DNA of 33,572 nt from Clostridiales bacterium (GCA_031270945.1 JAISWZ010000065.1:1-33572); one strand, 5' to 3'. Shown: positions 8,183-16,023, counted from the stretch's first letter. A program made the numbers and translations. Notes: generated by a model from the letters alone, not told the origin.

Positions 8183-11026
8183 CTAGCACCTGCAGCCTTT
8201 TTTCTTCGGCTCTTCTTTGACAGCCGCCTTCTGCGCCGACAAAGCCTCAAAAGCCTCGTCTTTCGCCAAATCCGCCAATCCGCCATCTCCTATAAGGATC
8301 TGCAGCAGCAGTATGGTAGCAAGGGCATTCAAAGGGTCTAGCCCCTCGCATGGATTGGCTGTCTGGGCTTGAGGCTGAACTGGCGTCTGCGCAGGAACTG
8401 TTGCCTGGGTCTGAGCCTGAACTTCGGCCTGTTTTCCGCATCCGCACCCGCTCTGGGCAGGAGTCACTGGTGTAGCCGGAGTAACGGGAACGTACCTGCC
8501 CCTGTAGTCCTGGTCATCATCCCGGGATGCGCCAGAGGCATTGTAGCCGTACAGCGTCCAGCTGGTAGCGGAATCTTGCTTTTTGGCGCCAGTAGCGCTA
8601 GAAACAGGATACCCTGACTGCTGGTTTGCCTGCTGGGCTGGAGTAGGCTGGATCTGCTTTGCGTCAAACGGAGACTGAGGCTGTATGGCACCCCTGTCAG
8701 GAGTTGGAGGAACTCCTGAATTGCTGTTATCAAGAGCCGGCTCTTGGTAGGGGTTCTCGTAGTCATGGAGATCTGTTATCTGGCTCTCTATGCCTGTGCC
8801 ATACTCTGATCCCAAGGCCTCGTCCTGGGTGTATGCTGCTGGCTCAACATCATAGTCCAGGTCAGTGTCGGGAGTCAGGGAAATCTCGCTGTAGTCAGCT
8901 TCATTCAGGCTTGCTGACTGGGTTTGCAAAACGCCTTGGGTATAGGTGGGATAGCTTCCGCTTTGCACTGACCTGGCGCTTTGATTGTCTCTGACAGCAT
9001 AGTACTGGTCAACAAGCACTTTCCATGTTGAGGGGCCGACTATGCCATCAGCTGTCAATGAGAAAAGCCTTTGGAAAGCCCTGACTGCTTCCTTTGTCCC
9101 AGTCCCGTATATTCCGTCCACAGAGATGCGAGGGATGCTGGGGTAGCGGACAGAAAGGGCATTTATATAATTTTGCACAAGCCTGACTTCCTCGCCAGAA
9201 GCGCCGGTATTCAAGGCGTATCCTGGGTAGGAAGGCTTTTGGGTGCTTCCGCTTATCCCCGCGTACTTCTCAGCGATGGCGTTCCAAGTGGCAGGCCCTA
9301 CTATGCCATCAGCGTCTAGGCCGAAGACATACTGGAAAGCCTGGACTGCCCCTTTTGTTCCATTGCCGAAAACTCCGTCCTCAGAGATTCTGGGAACCTG
9401 GGGATAGTAGACAGAGAGCTGGTTGAGCATTTTTTGAAGAAGCAGGACATCCTCGCCTCTGGATCCTTCTTTCAGGATATATCCTGGGTAAGGGTACACT
9501 GGCGATGGAGTCTCGTCTGGAGGCTCTGGGATCTGGACGTTTTCATCTATCCCGTTGTAAATGTCATAGAGCAGGCGCCAAGTGGCGGGGCCTACTATGC
9601 CATCAGGAGTAAGGCCGAAAAGAGTCTGGAAAGACTCCACCGACGCCTTGGTCTGGGCATCGAAGGTGGCATTCTCTATGACGCTCTCCACGCCTGGATA
9701 GAACATCCCTATATAGTTGAGAAGGAACTGGAGCTTGGCGACTTGGGTGCCTTTGCTTCCCTCTCTTATTGCTGTTGTCGGAGGGGTTGCGCCTGGGCCA
9801 ATGACATCGCCTTCTCCGCCAAGCTCTGCAAGCTTTTTGACAGCGGCGTAAATTGCGCTGATTTTGTACCAGGTGGCTTTTCCTACAATTCCATCAGCTG
9901 ACAGGCCAAACGTCTGCTGGAACACTTTTACCGCGTTTTCCGTGTCATACCCGAAAACCCCGTTTGGGTTTCTGATCTGAGGGATCAACGGGTAATTCTC
10001 GCGGATCCGGTTAAGCTGGTTTTGGATTGCCTTGACGAAATCGCTTTGGCTTCCCTCTGAAAGGGAATAGCCAGGGTAAGACTGCGGAGCGTCTTTGATG
10101 TTGTAGGTTTCAGCGATCTCGATGTCATCAGGGTAATACTGCTTGAGTATCTGCAATGCGTTCATCCCGCTCTCCGCCAAGGGCACTGTGCCCCATTGAG
10201 AAAGGCCCGGACAGGTAGATGTCGTTCCATTGCAATACTCAGTATAGTAGGGCTCTTTGTGCCCTGCCCTTCTGACATATTCATTGAAGATCCTGTCCAC
10301 GACAACGCTTATCTCTTGGAAGATGTTGCGGCCATAGACGAAGGCTTGATCATACTGGGTGTTGTTGGTGATGTCGAAGTCATAGCCTTTGCTGGGATAC
10401 CACTCAGTGTAAATCCTGTTCAAGAGCAGGGAGATCTCGCAAAGGATGTTCGCCTCAAGGGAAGCCACGGGCCAAGTAGCGTATATTTCGCTTGACGCGC
10501 AGTTCTTGATGTAATCGGTGAACGAGACAGTGACATTTTGCCCCCAAGCAGACGGAGCGGCCAGATGAACCCTTACGTTAGAAGGTATTGCAACATCAGG
10601 CAGGATCCTGGGAAGCGTAGGAGGAGTGTAGGCAACGCGCGTTGACGCTACTTCAAGCGCGTTTTTAGGTATGGCTATCTCATTGGTATAGACCACCCTC
10701 TGCCCCTTGGCCATGGGAGTCAGGTTGACAGGAAGGATAGAATGCCTCTGATCCAGGATCTGAACTCCCCTGATGACGCTCGAGTCATACCCGCTAGCCG
10801 AGACCTCCACATCGTATGAGCCATAATGCGGCCCTGGATCGTTCGGATCCAATGTGTGGGAAATGTCTGGCGCTTCTAGCTGCACAGCAGGCGAAACGCC
10901 GTTTTCATCCGTGGCCATGGTATACAGAACCGAGCCTGAAGAGTCTGTGACGCTTATGCGGGCGGAATTCACAGGCAATGCTTCGTCCGCCGTGTAAGCC
11001 TCAATGCTCAAGTAACCGATGCCCAA
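8183..11026 (-). CDS. SleC-like spore cortex-lytic protein with four peptidoglycan-binding repeats
   Basis: A 947-residue protein. Residues 1-110 form a carboxypeptidase-regulatory-like beta domain beginning GIGYLSIEAYTADEALPV, as SleC proteins do. Residues about 150-300 resemble a SpoIID/LytB-type domain ending in PYYTEYCNG, GLSQWGT and ALQILKQYYPDDIEI. Four PG_binding_1 repeats follow (about 316-395, 420-499, 515-594 and 600-677), each ending like LSADGIVGPATW. Then come about 200 residues rich in Gln, Pro and Ala and a Cys/Lys-rich tail (GCGCGK, KKKGCRC). SleC of Clostridium is a cortex lytic transglycosylase with one such repeat; this one is about twice the usual length. The TTG start at 11026 has AGAGGTG seven bases upstream. 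No signal peptide is present, as expected for a protein packed into the spore. The neighbouring Csp-like protease is its likely activator. Function is inferred from domains and context. Confidence 0.78.
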   Translation of the reverse strand: MGIGYLSIEAYTADEALPVNSARISVTDSSGSVLYTMATDENGVSPAVQLEAPDISHTLDPNDPGPHYGSYDVEVSASGYDSSVIRGVQILDQRHSILPVNLTPMAKGQRVVYTNEIAIPKNALEVASTRVAYTPPTLPRILPDVAIPSNVRVHLAAPSAWGQNVTVSFTDYIKNCASSEIYATWPVASLEANILCEISLLLNRIYTEWYPSKGYDFDITNNTQYDQAFVYGRNIFQEISVVVDRIFNEYVRRAGHKEPYYTEYCNGTTSTCPGLSQWGTVPLAESGMNALQILKQYYPDDIEIAETYNIKDAPQSYPGYSLSEGSQSDFVKAIQNQLNRIRENYPLIPQIRNPNGVFGYDTENAVKVFQQTFGLSADGIVGKATWYKISAIYAAVKKLAELGGEGDVIGPGATPPTTAIREGSKGTQVAKLQFLLNYIGMFYPGVESVIENATFDAQTKASVESFQTLFGLTPDGIVGPATWRLLYDIYNGIDENVQIPEPPDETPSPVYPYPGYILKEGSRGEDVLLLQKMLNQLSVYYPQVPRISEDGVFGNGTKGAVQAFQYVFGLDADGIVGPATWNAIAEKYAGISGSTQKPSYPGYALNTGASGEEVRLVQNYINALSVRYPSIPRISVDGIYGTGTKEAVRAFQRLFSLTADGIVGPSTWKVLVDQYYAVRDNQSARSVQSGSYPTYTQGVLQTQSASLNEADYSEISLTPDTDLDYDVEPAAYTQDEALGSEYGTGIESQITDLHDYENPYQEPALDNSNSGVPPTPDRGAIQPQSPFDAKQIQPTPAQQANQQSGYPVSSATGAKKQDSATSWTLYGYNASGASRDDDQDYRGRYVPVTPATPVTPAQSGCGCGKQAEVQAQTQATVPAQTPVQPQAQTANPCEGLDPLNALATILLLQILIGDGGLADLAKDEAFEALSAQKAAVKEEPKKKGCRC

Positions 11027-11047
11027 TAGTCTTCACCTCTCTCGAAA

Positions 11048-11109
11048 GCTCTCGTGCCCCTCCAGGCTCAAAAGCCTGTTAAGCTTCCTGGAGGGTTATG
11101 TCCGAGAGC
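11048..11109 (-). other. Nested hairpin in the leader of the SleC-like gene
   Basis: Outer arms GCTCTCG/CGAGAGC (11048-11054, 11103-11109) and inner arms CCCTCCAGG/CCTGGAGGG (11058-11066, 11087-11095) are perfect. The structure ends about 20 bases before the TTG start and just ahead of its ribosome site, so it could affect translation of the SleC-like protein. Confidence 0.55.
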
Positions 11110-11530
11110 GAGGGGGCATTTGCCCGATGCCGATTTTTTATTATGCAAGGCAAGGCTTCGCTCGTGGCAAGCAAAAGATAAGCGGTCAAGCGTTGCATAG
11201 TTTTTGCCGCAGAGTTCTGCGGATATGTCAATAGCATAAAACGCTGTCAAGCGTTCTCTATTTCAGTATATATTGCCGGGATCAATTTGGTTACATTAAT
11301 ACAAGCCCCTAAACTTGGCCATGTGAGACAAATTTTATTGATGCCTGAGTTAAAAACGTTTTTAGAAAAACGTGGTTGTTCTGGACTTGCTTTAATGCTT
11401 GTCAGATATTATGCGACAAGCTCTAGATTTAGGGGTTAGATTGGAGGAATGGCTTATCCGGTTTTTGATGAGGTGAAGGCTACGGAAAGAGATGTATGTC
11501 GACTTTTCAAGACAAGCTTGCCATGATCAC
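11110..11530. other. Gene-free stretch between two minus-strand genes
   Basis: No convincing gene. The DNA is more A/T-rich than the neighbouring genes. CCCCTAAA near 11307 and TTTAGGGG near 11430 form a distant inverted pair. A 25-codon frame at 11449 is preceded by GGAGG too close to its ATG to be persuasive. The promoter for the SleC-like gene should lie here, but I could not identify it. Confidence 0.4.
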
Positions 11531-11561
11531 AAAAAGCCCCAGGAGAATCTCCTGGGGCTTT
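11531..11561 (-). terminator. Terminator of the stalk/thioredoxin-like gene
   Basis: A perfect 13-bp stem (AAAGCCCCAGGAG, 11533-11545, with its complement at 11549-11561 and loop of three) is followed on the minus strand by five T. It lies 50 bases past the stop codon at 11613. Confidence 0.85.
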
Positions 11562-11612
11562 CAAACTGTCATAAACGTACGATATTGCCAAATCTAACCA
11601 GACAACTTTTTA

Positions 11613-12974
11613 CTACCTGTTAAAGTTCGCGAAGGCGTCCATGATCTCCTGAATATCCCCAGGCTGAACCGAAGCGTAAGGCACCTGGAAGTTGTTGAAG
11701 CAGAAGAACAGGGTAGGATATGCGTACAGCTGCTTGCCGTTTAGGGCCTCGTAGCCGAACCAGCCTTTGTCGACTGTCACCCCCGCGAAATCGGTAGTGT
11801 AAACCACTGTCTTTGTGCGGTAGATGGCCAGCCGGAGCATGGGCATCAGTGCGTTGGAGGCGGGGTCAAGCGAGTTGTAGCAAATATAGATGAACTTGTC
11901 GTTCTTCTGATACTTGGATATAGCCTCTTCAAGGGTTATTGGCATCCAGTAGCCCGCAACGTCCACAGAGACGCCTGGGCTTGGCTGAGGCGCAATGTTT
12001 GGAGCTGAAGTCTTTGGAGAGTATATGGCGTTATAATAGAAGGCGGTCATGCAAAACTCGACTGCCTGTTTGCTCTTGGGCTGGATTAATGGAGTGACTG
12101 TTTTTGGGCTGACAACAAACATGAGAGACGGTATCGTGTTGGCGCTAGCCCTATCCAGGTAGTTCCAGACAAAGGTCAGCTGTCCCGCCGTATTGTCAAA
12201 CTTGGTTGAGTCCTTGTCTACCCCGTACACTTTCAGGTCTTGCTCTTTTGCTGCCGCTAGAACCCATTCCAAAACAGCGTTGCTGGATGGATCCAGGCTG
12301 GAATAATAGTAGAGGATGAAAGAGGCGTTCTTGTCATGCCATTCCTGAGCCTGAGCGCCGGATATTTCTTGGAAGTGCATGGTGTTGTACGATAGAGGCT
12401 CAGATGGAGCAGTTCCAGGATCCGGGGTTTCCTCTGCTGGCGGGAACGGCGAATTGATGTAGACAGTGCGGGCCTGCGCGTCCCAGGAGACTGCGGCACC
12501 TAAGCTTTCTGCTACGGCTCGTATAGGAACATAGGACACATCATTCAAAATGGTTACAGGAGCGTCCATGGTATAGGTAAGCCTTGTAAGAAAGTTGACA
12601 TTGCCAAGATTGTCTGAGGAATATGTGCCGCACATCAGCTGGGGCGTATCGACATGCAGTATGGCGTACTTGTCCCCCAAGTAAAGAGTGATGCGTCTCA
12701 AGCTTTCGTCCCATCCTACTGTCGCGCCCATGGCCTCCATCACTTGCCTCATGGGAGTCAGGGTTCTGTTGTTTGCCATAATGGAACCGTTGTTAAGCAC
12801 CAAAAGCGTTCCGTCCAGGATTATCTTCGGCCCCTCGACAACAACCGCCCCTGCGATTGGTTGGGGCGCAACGGGAGTGGTAGCGGCGGAAGCTACGGCT
12901 GAGGAGAACGATTCCTGAATGAAAGGAAAAAGAATAACGAGCACAGCGAGCACAATTAAAATTTTCTTTATCAT
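11613..12974 (-). CDS. Secreted stalk-domain protein with two cysteine-less thioredoxin-like modules
   Basis: 453 residues. The N-terminus (MIKKILIVLAVLVILFPF, then ASAAT) is a signal peptide. Residues about 45-180 are copper-amine-oxidase N-terminal-type stalk domains, recognisable by RTLTPMRQVMEAMGATVGWD and VSYVPIRAVAESLGAAVSWD. Two similar modules follow, about 200-330 and 345-453. Each begins with a strand and a Ser/Asn-rich turn (SSLDPSSNA and NSLDPASNA) where thioredoxins carry CxxC, and each has a proline before a strand (TIPSLMFVV, AYPTLFFCF) like the cis-Pro of thioredoxins. The fold assignment is my inference; redox activity is unlikely without the cysteines. The ATG at 12974 has GGGGAGAG upstream. 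It probably works at the cell surface, perhaps in binding. No partner gene is adjacent on its strand. Confidence 0.7.
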   Translation of the reverse strand: MIKKILIVLAVLVILFPFIQESFSSAVASAATTPVAPQPIAGAVVVEGPKIILDGTLLVLNNGSIMANNRTLTPMRQVMEAMGATVGWDESLRRITLYLGDKYAILHVDTPQLMCGTYSSDNLGNVNFLTRLTYTMDAPVTILNDVSYVPIRAVAESLGAAVSWDAQARTVYINSPFPPAEETPDPGTAPSEPLSYNTMHFQEISGAQAQEWHDKNASFILYYYSSLDPSSNAVLEWVLAAAKEQDLKVYGVDKDSTKFDNTAGQLTFVWNYLDRASANTIPSLMFVVSPKTVTPLIQPKSKQAVEFCMTAFYYNAIYSPKTSAPNIAPQPSPGVSVDVAGYWMPITLEEAISKYQKNDKFIYICYNSLDPASNALMPMLRLAIYRTKTVVYTTDFAGVTVDKGWFGYEALNGKQLYAYPTLFFCFNNFQVPYASVQPGDIQEIMDAFANFNR

Positions 12975-12998
12975 GTAGAACTCTCCCCGCTTTCCGTA

Positions 12999-13129
12999 CC
13001 GACAGGTGTCGGCTTACAACGCCGCTCCTGCGGCGAAACGCTGGTATATGCGCATATCCCCTTTGGGATGCGCTTAAAGCCTTTCGGCATAAAATTGGAA
13101 GGAACGCATGCAAAGCCGCGACAAGCGGC
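12999..13129. repeat. Array of four small hairpins upstream of the stalk-domain gene
   Basis: Consecutive short palindromes: CCGAC/GTCGG (12999-13012), GCCGC/GCGGC (13021-13034), GCGCATATCCC/GGGATGCGC (13050-13073, two-base bulge) and GCCGC/GCGGC (13115-13129). The third is built from the same GCATATCCC end as the long inverted repeats. All lie in the probable leader of the minus-strand gene that starts at 12974. Confidence 0.6.
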
Positions 13130-13139
13130 CAGAATCCCA

Positions 13140-13232
13140 AGAGCATATCCCAAAATCATTTCCGAGGTGCCGGAAAAATCCGCGTAAAGCCTTCGCTGGA
13201 TTTTTCCACTTAAGGAATTTTGGAAATGCGCT
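13140..13232. repeat. Inverted repeat, dispersed family copy 2
   Basis: Left end AGAGCATATCCCAAAAT (13140-13156) and right end AATTTTGGAAATGCGCT (13216-13232), with inner arms CCGGAAAAATCC and GGATTTTTCC. It has the same plan as copy 1 at 3012, with a more diverged right end. A lone right-end-like sequence, AAAATTTTGGGATACTCTT, occurs near 13574. Confidence 0.75.
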
Positions 13233-14112
13233 AATAGTTCTATAATTGCCAAAAAACGTGACACTATACTTTTGAACGAACACTTTTGTTATATGAGACG
13301 AGAAGAACTTGATCGTCAAGCGCAAGCGCTCTCTTCTTCGGCAACCCGACGCTTGTCATGTTCGTCCGAAAGAAACTATGACGAAATTATACAACAAGCC
13401 AACGAAGAATTCAAGAATTATCGCGCTCAAGAAAGCCTGGAGCGCAAATTTTTATAAATCCGGCGCAAAAGCTGGGAAACATGGTTTAAGCGCCGTTTCT
13501 AATATTTATTCAAGCATCTGCTCTAGTGAGTGATCATATTTTCACAAACCTGCGCAGCTTGCCAGAGCAAGTTAAAATTTTGGGATACTCTTAATTATAA
13601 TACATTTGAAAGCTCATGTCAAAAATAATCATAAGCAATCACATTTTTGCACAAGACGGGCCAATTAGGGTTGAAATCCTTGAAACTCAAGCTTTCCAGG
13701 CGATCATGCGCGGCTTTTATATTTGAGACAAGCCAGGCTGGCCAGGCGGCGCTGTGCATCTGTATTCCAAAGTTCATTGTAAAGATCATAATATGATGCG
13801 ACTACAAAAAGGTGTCTAACCGCATGGGATTAAAAAGGCCATGTTTTGGGCTTTTTGCCCTGCCTGTTTCCGTGGGGGAACAAAATTTTTGTCTTGGGCC
13901 TTTTGAGAGAGAAGTTGGGTTACACGCATAATAAGATGACGAGACTTGCCTGAGTTTTGTTTCGCCTTTATTTCTTTTTATTCTCATGGCAATCTGAGTT
14001 TTGTTTCGCCTTTACTGCTTTTTATTCTCATGGCAATTTCGAGCAAAAAGAGCTGCGCTTCTCGCTGAAACCAGTCATACGCGCCTCTCAGACGTCCAAA
14101 ACGCCAATTGGA
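13233..14112. other. Gene-poor intergenic region
   Basis: About 880 bases without a gene I can support. A 61-codon frame at 13272-13457 has no good ribosome site and resembles nothing I recognise; its sequence (RNYDEIIQQANEEFKNYRAQ) could be a decayed fragment. TATAAT occurs near 13591 without a convincing -35. A 44-bp tandem duplication lies at 13950-14037. Confidence 0.45.
13950..14037. repeat. 44-bp tandem duplication
   Basis: Two adjacent 44-bp copies (13950-13993, 13994-14037) beginning CTGAGTTTTGTTTCGCCTTT and ending TTCTCATGGCAAT, differing at two positions. No coding role is seen. Confidence 0.85.
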
Positions 14113-14141
14113 TTGAAAAATCCTTAGCTTGATGCTACAAT
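14113..14141 (+). promoter_or_regulatory. Sigma-A-type promoter for the sensor kinase
   Basis: TTGAAA (14113-14118), a 17-base spacer and TACAAT (14136-14141), five of six matches at each hexamer. The leader would run about 190 bases and contain a short hairpin (14155-14173) and the inverted repeat 14221-14314 before the ribosome site. Confidence 0.6.
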
Positions 14142-14154
14142 GGAGTAGCTCCAA

Positions 14155-14173
14155 GCATATCCTTCGGATATGC
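14155..14173. repeat. Minimal GCATATCC hairpin
   Basis: GCATATCC, TTC, GGATATGC: a perfect 8-bp stem with a three-base loop. It is the end motif of the dispersed inverted-repeat family reduced to a single small hairpin. Confidence 0.7.
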
Positions 14174-14220
14174 CAGAAAAGCTCAAAGCAGGGCGAGGCT
14201 TTGTTAAAAAAGCCGTTAGG

Positions 14221-14314
14221 GCATATCCCAAAATTGATCTTAGGGCTTGCGAAAGCCACGCGTTAAAGCATCGCGATGTCTTTCGCTGCGCCGCTTTAAA
14301 ATTTCGGGATATGC
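14221..14314. repeat. Inverted repeat in the kinase leader, dispersed family copy 3
   Basis: Left end GCATATCCCAAAATT (14221-14235) and right end AAATTTCGGGATATGC (14299-14314), with an interior unlike copy 1. It ends eight bases before the AGAGGTGG ribosome site of the kinase, in the same relation to promoter and start as copy 1 to the UbiA gene. Confidence 0.75.
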
Positions 14315-14334
14315 ACTTTATAGAGGTGGCAGGC

Positions 14335-15756
14335 ATGTTCCGCACAATATTCGTAAAACAGCTGGCGATTCACCTGGGGACGCTGGCTTTGAGCTTCCTT
14401 TTCCTAGGGGCGGTTCTGTCCCAAGTGATAAGGGGCTATTTCGTTGACCAAAAGCTGAAGCTCCTGGAGCAGTCCGGGTACACTCTGGCTGGAGAGCTGA
14501 CAAACGCGTACATGTATGGCCTCATGGACATCAAGGAAATAACCATGCAACGCGAGATCATGGTAAAGTACCTGAAGGCTGGCATGCTTATAGTGGACAA
14601 GAACATGGAGCTTGTCATTGACTCTGGGGAGATCGGGCTTATGGCGGGAGATAGCCTTAGCGCGAAGGAGCTTCAAGATCTTCAAGGGCTGCAGATGGGG
14701 GAGGCCGTTTCCACCCAGGGGACATTGGGAATCCTGCCGGATGAGCAGCTGATAGTTGGGTACCCTGTCGTGATTAACGGCAACATGTTCCTGTCGGTAA
14801 TCCTGTTCTCTTCATTGCGTGACCTAAACGAGACCATCTGGGAAATGTACAAAGCCGCAGGAATATGCCTTGGCATGGCAAGCGCAGTAGGAGTGGCGCT
14901 GGTTTACCTGGCCAGCCGGACGATGTCAAAGCCGTTGCGCCAGATGAGCAAGGCGGCGAAAGAGATATCAGACGGCGACTTCCAAAAGAGGGTGACCGCC
15001 TCAGGGCGGGACGAGGTGGCCCAACTGGCGGAGAGCCTCAACAACATGGCTGAAAGCCTAAGCACAACTGACAAAAGCAGGAGAGAGTTTATAGGGAATA
15101 TCTCTCATGACATACGATCTCCTTTGACAAGCATGCGAGGATTTATTCAAGCCATGATGGATGGGACTATTCCGCCGGAGAAGATGGGGCATTACCTGGA
15201 GATCATTCTGGGAGAGACTGAGAGGCTCTCAAAGCTTGCGAACGGCGTCCTTGACTGGTCAAAGACCGAAGCCGAGAATTCGCTGGAGCTCACAGTCTTT
15301 GACATCAACATGTTGATTCGTGAAACGACGGAAAGCCTAGGCCAAAAGGTCAGGGACAAGAAGCTGGACATGCGGCTGGAGTTCGCTGACAGCGAAAACT
15401 ATGTAAAAGCTGACGGAGACAAGATCCAAAGGGTCATCTACAACCTGCTGGACAACGCATGCAAGTTCACGCCTGAGGGCGGCTCGATCTCCATAGAGAC
15501 AACTGTCAAAGACCAACGGGTGTACATTGAGGTCAAGGACACCGGAATAGGGATGACCCCGGATGAGCAGAAGAAGGTTTTCGACAGGTTCTACAAGGCT
15601 GACGAGTCAAGGAACATTGACAAGGTAGGCTGCGGGCTGGGGCTGTCCATTGTGAAAGACTTCCTGAAAGCCCATTCCAGCCAGATCACGGTCAAGAGCG
15701 TTCCTGGAGAAGGGACTAGCTTTGTGTTCTACCTGGAGGAAGCCCCAAGGCCGTAA
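14335..15756 (+). CDS. Membrane sensor histidine kinase (HAMP, HisKA, HATPase)
   Basis: 473 residues. A membrane segment near residues 10-30, an extracytoplasmic sensor of about 130 residues, a second membrane segment near 180-200, then HAMP (SKPLRQMSKAAKEISDGDF). The HisKA box is NISHDIRSPLTSM with phosphoacceptor His258. The ATPase boxes are NLLDNACKF (N374), DTGIGM and GCGLGLSIV. It autophosphorylates and passes phosphate to a response regulator. None is encoded within the neighbouring genes, so its partner lies elsewhere. The ATG at 14335 follows AGAGGTGG; a longer in-frame start at 14170 would translate the inverted repeat and is rejected. The domain plan resembles PhoR/ResE/VicK-type kinases. 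The alkaline phosphatase next door makes a phosphate role possible but unproven. Confidence 0.9.
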   Translation: MFRTIFVKQLAIHLGTLALSFLFLGAVLSQVIRGYFVDQKLKLLEQSGYTLAGELTNAYMYGLMDIKEITMQREIMVKYLKAGMLIVDKNMELVIDSGEIGLMAGDSLSAKELQDLQGLQMGEAVSTQGTLGILPDEQLIVGYPVVINGNMFLSVILFSSLRDLNETIWEMYKAAGICLGMASAVGVALVYLASRTMSKPLRQMSKAAKEISDGDFQKRVTASGRDEVAQLAESLNNMAESLSTTDKSRREFIGNISHDIRSPLTSMRGFIQAMMDGTIPPEKMGHYLEIILGETERLSKLANGVLDWSKTEAENSLELTVFDINMLIRETTESLGQKVRDKKLDMRLEFADSENYVKADGDKIQRVIYNLLDNACKFTPEGGSISIETTVKDQRVYIEVKDTGIGMTPDEQKKVFDRFYKADESRNIDKVGCGLGLSIVKDFLKAHSSQITVKSVPGEGTSFVFYLEEAPRP

Positions 15757-15792
15757 AGCAATAAAAAGGGATTAAAGCAATAAAAAAGGGAT
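15754..15792 (+). repeat. 19/20-bp tandem duplication starting at the kinase stop codon
   Basis: TAAAGCAATAAAAAGGGAT (15754-15772) is followed at once by the same sequence with one extra A (15773-15792). The first TAA is the kinase stop. The second copy runs into the terminator stem. Confidence 0.8.
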
Positions 15793-15824
15793 GACGGACG
15801 CGAATGCGTCCGTCATCCCTTTTT
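15783..15824 (+). terminator. Strong Rho-independent terminator after the kinase
   Basis: A perfect 19-bp stem, GGGATGACGGACGC preceded by five A and paired with its complement ending in five T, closes on a GAAT loop. It isolates the kinase from the phosphatase gene. Confidence 0.9.
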
Positions 15825-15906
15825 ATTTGACTTTTTGCTGTTATTGTGGTCTAAACGCATGCATTTCGCCACCGCATGCGTTTCTAGAATTAAAGCTTGG
15901 CCAGGA

Positions 15907-16023
15907 TTTACCCATAACACGGTAAATTCGCAAAACATTTACGTATATTTAAAAAAATTCTCAAAATATTTACCCTAAATTTAGCAAGCGCTGCTTACAA
16001 ATTTACAATCGCGTTGCTATACT
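15907..16023 (+). promoter_or_regulatory. Candidate promoter and TTTAC-box array upstream of alkaline phosphatase
   Basis: TATACT (16018-16023) lies 18 bases after CTTACA (15994-15999). Upstream, TTTACC/TTTACG/TTTACC occur at 15907, 15938 and 15969, exactly 31 bases apart, and TTTACA occurs again at 16002. TTTACC at 15907 also forms an inverted pair with GGTAAA at 15921. Such TTWACA-like repeats recall PhoP-type boxes of Bacillus; the identity of any regulator is inferred. Confidence 0.45.

Noticed and set aside
9434..9901. 155-codon plus-strand frame within the SleC-like gene
   Set aside because: It overlaps the peptidoglycan-binding repeats on the other strand; the length is explained by codon bias of that gene.
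9000..10080. Repeated units that could suggest a CRISPR array or satellite
   Set aside because: They are codon-level repeats of PG_binding_1 domains of about 80 residues, not short identical repeats with spacers.
11449..11526. A 25-codon plus-strand frame after GGAGG
   Set aside because: The ribosome site is one base from the ATG, too close to work well, and the peptide is not recognisable.
13272..13533. Two overlapping short plus-strand frames (61 and 74 codons)
   Set aside because: Neither has a good ribosome site or a recognisable family. They may be decayed fragments but cannot be supported as genes.
14170..14334. Longer kinase start at 14170
   Set aside because: It too reads through an inverted repeat. 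AGAGGTGG before the ATG at 14335 and the expected N-terminal membrane segment favour the shorter protein.
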